From: Candidatus Aminicenantota bacterium
GTDB lineage: Bacteria > Acidobacteriota > Aminicenantia > UBA2199
Assembly (NCBI GenBank): GCA_026393835.1
Contig: JAPKZK010000038.1
Span: 1 to 64,000 of the forward strand
DNA length: 64,000 bases
Reading direction: 5' to 3'
Position 1 is the first letter of the stretch. Every line of letters begins with the position of its first letter. Positions 60,921-64,000 of this stretch are shown here, one piece after another. Position numbers and translations under genes: made by a program. A model generated the notes under the pieces. That model saw only the letters and a program-made list of their open reading frames with translations, made no database searches and was not told the DNA's origin.

Positions 60921-62306
60921 TTAATACGCGCCTTTGCCTTTTATCACCACACCAAAGGTTTTTAAAATGATGATAATATCCAGGAACAACGACCAGTTAC
61001 GAACATAAAATTCATCCAACTTCAACCGCGTTTCAAAACTAAGATCGCTGCGCCCCCGGATCTGCCACAAACCGGTTAACCCGGAGTTTACCCGGAAAAT
61101 AATGGCCGCGGATTTCTCGATCTCCTCTTTCTCCCTTACCAGGTAAGGCCTCGGCCCCACAATACTCATCTCCCCAATCAATACATTAAAAATCTGGGGC
61201 GCTTCATCCAGGCTGAAACGCCGCAAAAACTTGCCGCTCCGGGTGATGCGCGGATCGAAACTCTTTAACTTCTTGTACCGGTCCCATTCCTCCTGCAACC
61301 GCGGGTCCTGGCCCAGGTACTCTTTCAATTTCTCATCCGCATCCTCATACATGGTCCTGAATTTTAACAACTTGAACTTTTTCCCACCCTTGCCGAACCG
61401 ATCCTGGATGAAAAAAATAGTTCCCCGCGAATCGATTTTGATCAAGAGAGTAATAATCATAAAAAGCGGTAGGAATAAGATAATCCCCACCGCCGACGCC
61501 GCCAGGTCGAAAACCCTCTTAAAAAACCGGTTAATCGGCGAGAGCAGGTTATTGGCCATCCGCATTACCAGCAGTTCATCGATGTATTCGGTCTCCACGC
61601 CGATAGTCTTTAAATAAGTGGAATCGGAAACGATCCGTATCTCTTTGACATAGTTCTCACACCGGTTGATCAACCGGTTCAACCTCTCCGTTTCTATACC
61701 TTTGGGAAGAATAATCATGGTTTCCACTTTATCCCGGAGAGCGAGCTGTTCCACTTTCCCATCGTTTTCCACCAGTTCCGGCTCCAAAACTTCCACGATC
61801 CGGTACCCGATGGCTTCCAGTTTCTTAAAGGTAGGAACCACACGGCCGGTCTCTTCCGCGATCCCCACCACCGCGCTATTTTTTACGTAAAACCCGGAAG
61901 CGATCAGGATTTTTTTCACGGTGTAACGCACCAACGGCACGATAATCATGCCGGTACACATCATCAATATGGGAATGGTCCGGGCAAAAATTTCATACGT
62001 CCGGCTTAAATAGATGATGACTGCGATCAATATCACGGAGATAAAAAGCCCCCGCGTGATGTAAATAAACTCTTCGAAAAATTCATACCGCCGGGTGTAA
62101 AGTTTCTCATAGGAAAAAATGAAAATAAAAACAAAGAGCAGGTAGTACATTTTATAAAAGTGCTCTTCGGGGAAAAACCAGGGGTTCTCAACATTGAAGA
62201 TGGCCGGGATAATGTTAACTCTTAAAAAATAGGATATACGGAAGGATAAGATAAGCGAAAAAATATCGGCCAACAAGACAGCAAAAAATGATATGGCTTT
62301 TTTCAT
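60921..62306 (-). CDS. Polyprenyl-phosphate sugar-1-phosphate transferase (WbaP/WcaJ type)
   Basis: A 461-residue enzyme that starts polysaccharide assembly by moving sugar-1-phosphate to undecaprenyl phosphate. Four N-terminal membrane helices (~1-130) and a CoA-binding-like domain precede the catalytic PF02397 domain (~265-461). That domain shows RVFDLAASAVGIILFLPLFM, KLLKFRTMY, RFSLDEAPQIFNVLIGEMSIVGPRPYL and SGLTGLWQIRGRSD. It belongs to a polysaccharide cluster with the flippase upstream and more genes beyond the edge. Confidence 0.94.
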   Translation of the reverse strand: MKKAISFFAVLLADIFSLILSFRISYFLRVNIIPAIFNVENPWFFPEEHFYKMYYLLFVFIFIFSYEKLYTRRYEFFEEFIYITRGLFISVILIAVIIYLSRTYEIFARTIPILMMCTGMIIVPLVRYTVKKILIASGFYVKNSAVVGIAEETGRVVPTFKKLEAIGYRIVEVLEPELVENDGKVEQLALRDKVETMIILPKGIETERLNRLINRCENYVKEIRIVSDSTYLKTIGVETEYIDELLVMRMANNLLSPINRFFKRVFDLAASAVGIILFLPLFMIITLLIKIDSRGTIFFIQDRFGKGGKKFKLLKFRTMYEDADEKLKEYLGQDPRLQEEWDRYKKLKSFDPRITRSGKFLRRFSLDEAPQIFNVLIGEMSIVGPRPYLVREKEEIEKSAAIIFRVNSGLTGLWQIRGRSDLSFETRLKLDEFYVRNWSLFLDIIIILKTFGVVIKGKGAY

Positions 62307-62341
62307 TGTACGGGTTATATTATATCACAACTTTACTTTTT

Positions 62342-62400
62342 TTTCTTTTTGCCCCCGGCGGCCAGGGGGCTTTTTTGAAAAATGCGACACTTGCCCCCTG
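62342..62400. repeat. GC-rich hairpin and repeat between polysaccharide genes
   Basis: 'gcccccggcggccagggggc' plus TTTTTT (62351-62376) is an intrinsic-terminator-like hairpin oriented to the plus strand, although the genes here run minus. It is related to the 'gccgccggaggc' repeat at 2310-2372 and 39780-39815. Confidence 0.5.
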
Positions 62401-62416
62401 GACCCCTAAAAAACTT

Positions 62417-63658
62417 TTATTCACTTTTCTTTTTTGCTTTCGCCGCTGCAATCAGGAAACCGGAAAAGATTAACAATTCGACAATACCCCTGGCGCAAAG
62501 TACGCCGTATACAGAAAACATTTTTCCCAGGATAAATTCCAACGCAATCATCAACGCCGCGGTAGAAATAACGATATATGCCCAAATTCCCTGGAAACGG
62601 GTGGAAGTCAGCACATTCCCGGTATAATACGAGACAGACCGGAAAAATATCAAGAAAGAAAAATAGAAAAGAAATTCCGATGTCAAGCCCGGGCTGTTTT
62701 TCCCCGCGAAAGCCGCCGCCAACAAATCCCTGGTAAAAAAGAGCGCCGCCGCCGCCGCCGCCCCCAGGACCATATGAAGATAAAACATCCGGGTGTAAAA
62801 AATAGCGAACCCCTGCGTATCCTTACCCCTGTAACTCCTGGAAATAAAAGGCGTCAAAGCAAATGCCGTTATTTCCGCCAACATGGTAAACGCCAGAAAT
62901 ATACGCAGCGCCAGGAAATAAGCGCCCTGCACTTCCCTGGAAATCAAAAAAGACAGGATAAACAGGTCGATATGCTGCTGGATAAAGATGGCAAAACCCG
63001 ATCCGGAAAAAAACCCAATCTCTTTCCAGTTGTAAGATTTTAGCGATACGTACTTTTTCTCCAGGTATTTAACCATCCCGGCAAAGTAACCCCTGATCCC
63101 GATGCAGACCACGGAAGCGGCGATGCGCAAATAATAGACCCCCGCGATATCCAATTCCCGTACATAAAAACATACCGGGACCGCCACCATTACAAAAGCC
63201 GCCGCCTGCGAGATAAATTCAAAGTGCATCTTCTCCCGGCCCAACAAAGCGCCCGAAAGATTTTTCTCAAAACCGAAAATCAAACCGCTTACCATAGAGA
63301 TAACCAATAACCAGGCGTCGATCTGGTGGTAAAAAATAAACATAAAGACCAACGCCGGCAGACTCAAACCCAACCCTAACAAAGAAGTCGTGACCATTTC
63401 CCCGCACAACCGTTTTATCTCTTCCAGCCGGTCGCGCCGGTGGGCGATTTCCTTACCGAAATAAGTAGTCAATTCAAAAGAGCCCAGGAAAGCAAACAGG
63501 TAATAAAGAAAAGAGGAAATCGAATAGATTCCCAATTTCGTTTCCCCCAGGCCGCGGGAAATAAAGAGCATGATGATCAGGTTATTAAAAGACAGGAATC
63601 CGCGGGACCCCACGGAAAAAAACGATGTTTTAAGAATTCGTTTCAGCATGATCGGCAT
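62417..63658 (-). CDS. Oligosaccharide flippase (Wzx/MATE-like)
   Basis: A 413-residue polytopic protein with about 12 membrane helices. It begins LKTSFFSVGSRGFLSFNNLIIMLFISRGLGETKLGIYSI, typical of polysaccharide exporters of the MOP superfamily. It moves lipid-linked sugar units across the inner membrane. The 5' end overlaps the preceding minus-strand gene by 29 bp, so it is translationally coupled. Confidence 0.92.
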   Translation of the reverse strand: MPIMLKRILKTSFFSVGSRGFLSFNNLIIMLFISRGLGETKLGIYSISSFLYYLFAFLGSFELTTYFGKEIAHRRDRLEEIKRLCGEMVTTSLLGLGLSLPALVFMFIFYHQIDAWLLVISMVSGLIFGFEKNLSGALLGREKMHFEFISQAAAFVMVAVPVCFYVRELDIAGVYYLRIAASVVCIGIRGYFAGMVKYLEKKYVSLKSYNWKEIGFFSGSGFAIFIQQHIDLFILSFLISREVQGAYFLALRIFLAFTMLAEITAFALTPFISRSYRGKDTQGFAIFYTRMFYLHMVLGAAAAAALFFTRDLLAAAFAGKNSPGLTSEFLFYFSFLIFFRSVSYYTGNVLTSTRFQGIWAYIVISTAALMIALEFILGKMFSVYGVLCARGIVELLIFSGFLIAAAKAKKKSE

Positions 63659-64000
63659 ACACCGGTTTTAAAACCCAGCCCACGATATTCCCTTTGTACG
63701 TCAGGTAATGCCGGACGCGAAAAAACCGCGGGTTCTCTTTTTCATCGATCAACATCTGCCGGACATCGTTAATACCCAGGAATTCCGGTTTTTGGACCAC
63801 GTAGTAGTCGAAAATAATATAATCCACTTTATTGTTTTTCAGCTCCTTAAAAAAAGATTCGATATAAAGCGCCCGGTTTTCCGGGAGGTAACGCATCGGG
63901 ACCGTAAAGAACACCATATTAAATTTCGACGCCGCTGCCCCCTTGTCGGCGCCGCCATTTTCCAGGTAATACTCGATCATCGTATTATTCGTATAAGACA
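63630..64000 (-). CDS. Partial protein, C-terminal end only (polysaccharide cluster)
   Basis: The frame is open from the right edge. The visible ~122 residues look like a soluble C-terminal domain with alternating strands and helices (NMVFFTVPMRYLPENRALYIESFFKELKNNKVDYIIFDYYVVQ, HYLTYKGNIVGWVLKPV). In position and character it resembles the soluble tail of a membrane glycosyltransferase of the GT-C type, but the main part is outside the window. ATG 63978-63980 is probably internal. It overlaps the flippase gene. Confidence 0.6.
   Translation of the reverse strand, partial: SYTNNTMIEYYLENGGADKGAAASKFNMVFFTVPMRYLPENRALYIESFFKELKNNKVDYIIFDYYVVQKPEFLGINDVRQMLIDEKENPRFFRVRHYLTYKGNIVGWVLKPVYADHAETNS

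Overview
The window looks like a chromosomal segment of a Gram-negative, probably environmental bacterium with many intergenic repeats. It has a lipobox-type binding protein, a succinate dehydrogenase operon, and Wzx and polyprenyl-phosphate sugar transferase genes for surface polysaccharide. An NRPS-PKS megasynthase, numerous toxin-antitoxin and PD-(D/E)XK genes, and dispersed repeats of the 'accgcagagaacgcagag' and 'cccacgaattacacgaatt' type fit an Acidobacteriota/Candidatus Aminicenantes-like genome. That assignment is inference; no rRNA or other phylogenetic marker was seen.

Layout. 1-6813 (minus): a hybrid NRPS-PKS protein (C-A-PCP-KS-AT-KR) running off the left edge, with repeat-derived sequence inside its adenylation domain and in its KS-AT linker. 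7490-10495: secreted protein, large ABC-2-like membrane protein and XRE regulator. 11066-29160: a long co-directional block of 17 genes. It holds a CheY-like receiver, a complete branched-chain-amino-acid-type ABC transporter (LivH, M, G, F and a binding lipoprotein), and a GxxExxY protein lying between livG and livF. It continues with a BioB-like radical SAM enzyme, a methyltransferase, a 1183-residue protein with histidine-kinase-like motifs, a sigma-54-type response regulator, a divergent receiver protein, several unknown proteins and two membrane proteins. I regard this block as the best candidate for an undescribed signalling/uptake system. 29160-30950: a 22-copy 21-bp minisatellite, an unknown helical protein and dispersed repeats. 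30904-33727: sugar kinase, Hsp20, alpha/beta hydrolase. 33950-37297: a DUF262-AAA-effector trio whose third protein ends in a colicin-E3-like motif, likely a defence system. 37413-50476: mostly ordinary metabolism (sialic-acid-type synthase, alanine racemase, kynureninase, diguanylate cyclase, sdhCDAB, galE, M1 peptidase, thioredoxin-like protein). 50526-58531: an accessory island with Rpn-type nuclease, XRE, HEPN/MNT pair, Abi_C protein, zeta-like toxin pair, AAA/PD-(D/E)XK protein, a nucleotidyltransferase pair and at least two gene remnants. 58663-60829: feoAB iron uptake. 60921-64000 (minus): polysaccharide sugar transferase, flippase and the end of a third gene.

How it works together. 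In the 11-29 kb block the transporter and binding protein would import or sense a small molecule. The kinase-like protein and three receiver proteins would carry the signal, and the sigma-54 activator would give a transcriptional output. The radical SAM/methyltransferase pair could make or modify a ligand. This is inferred from gene order and motifs only. The dispersed repeats are built as forward arm, A/T-rich spacer and inverted arm. They have been duplicated together with pieces of neighbouring genes at two places, and they have entered or replaced coding sequence at several others.
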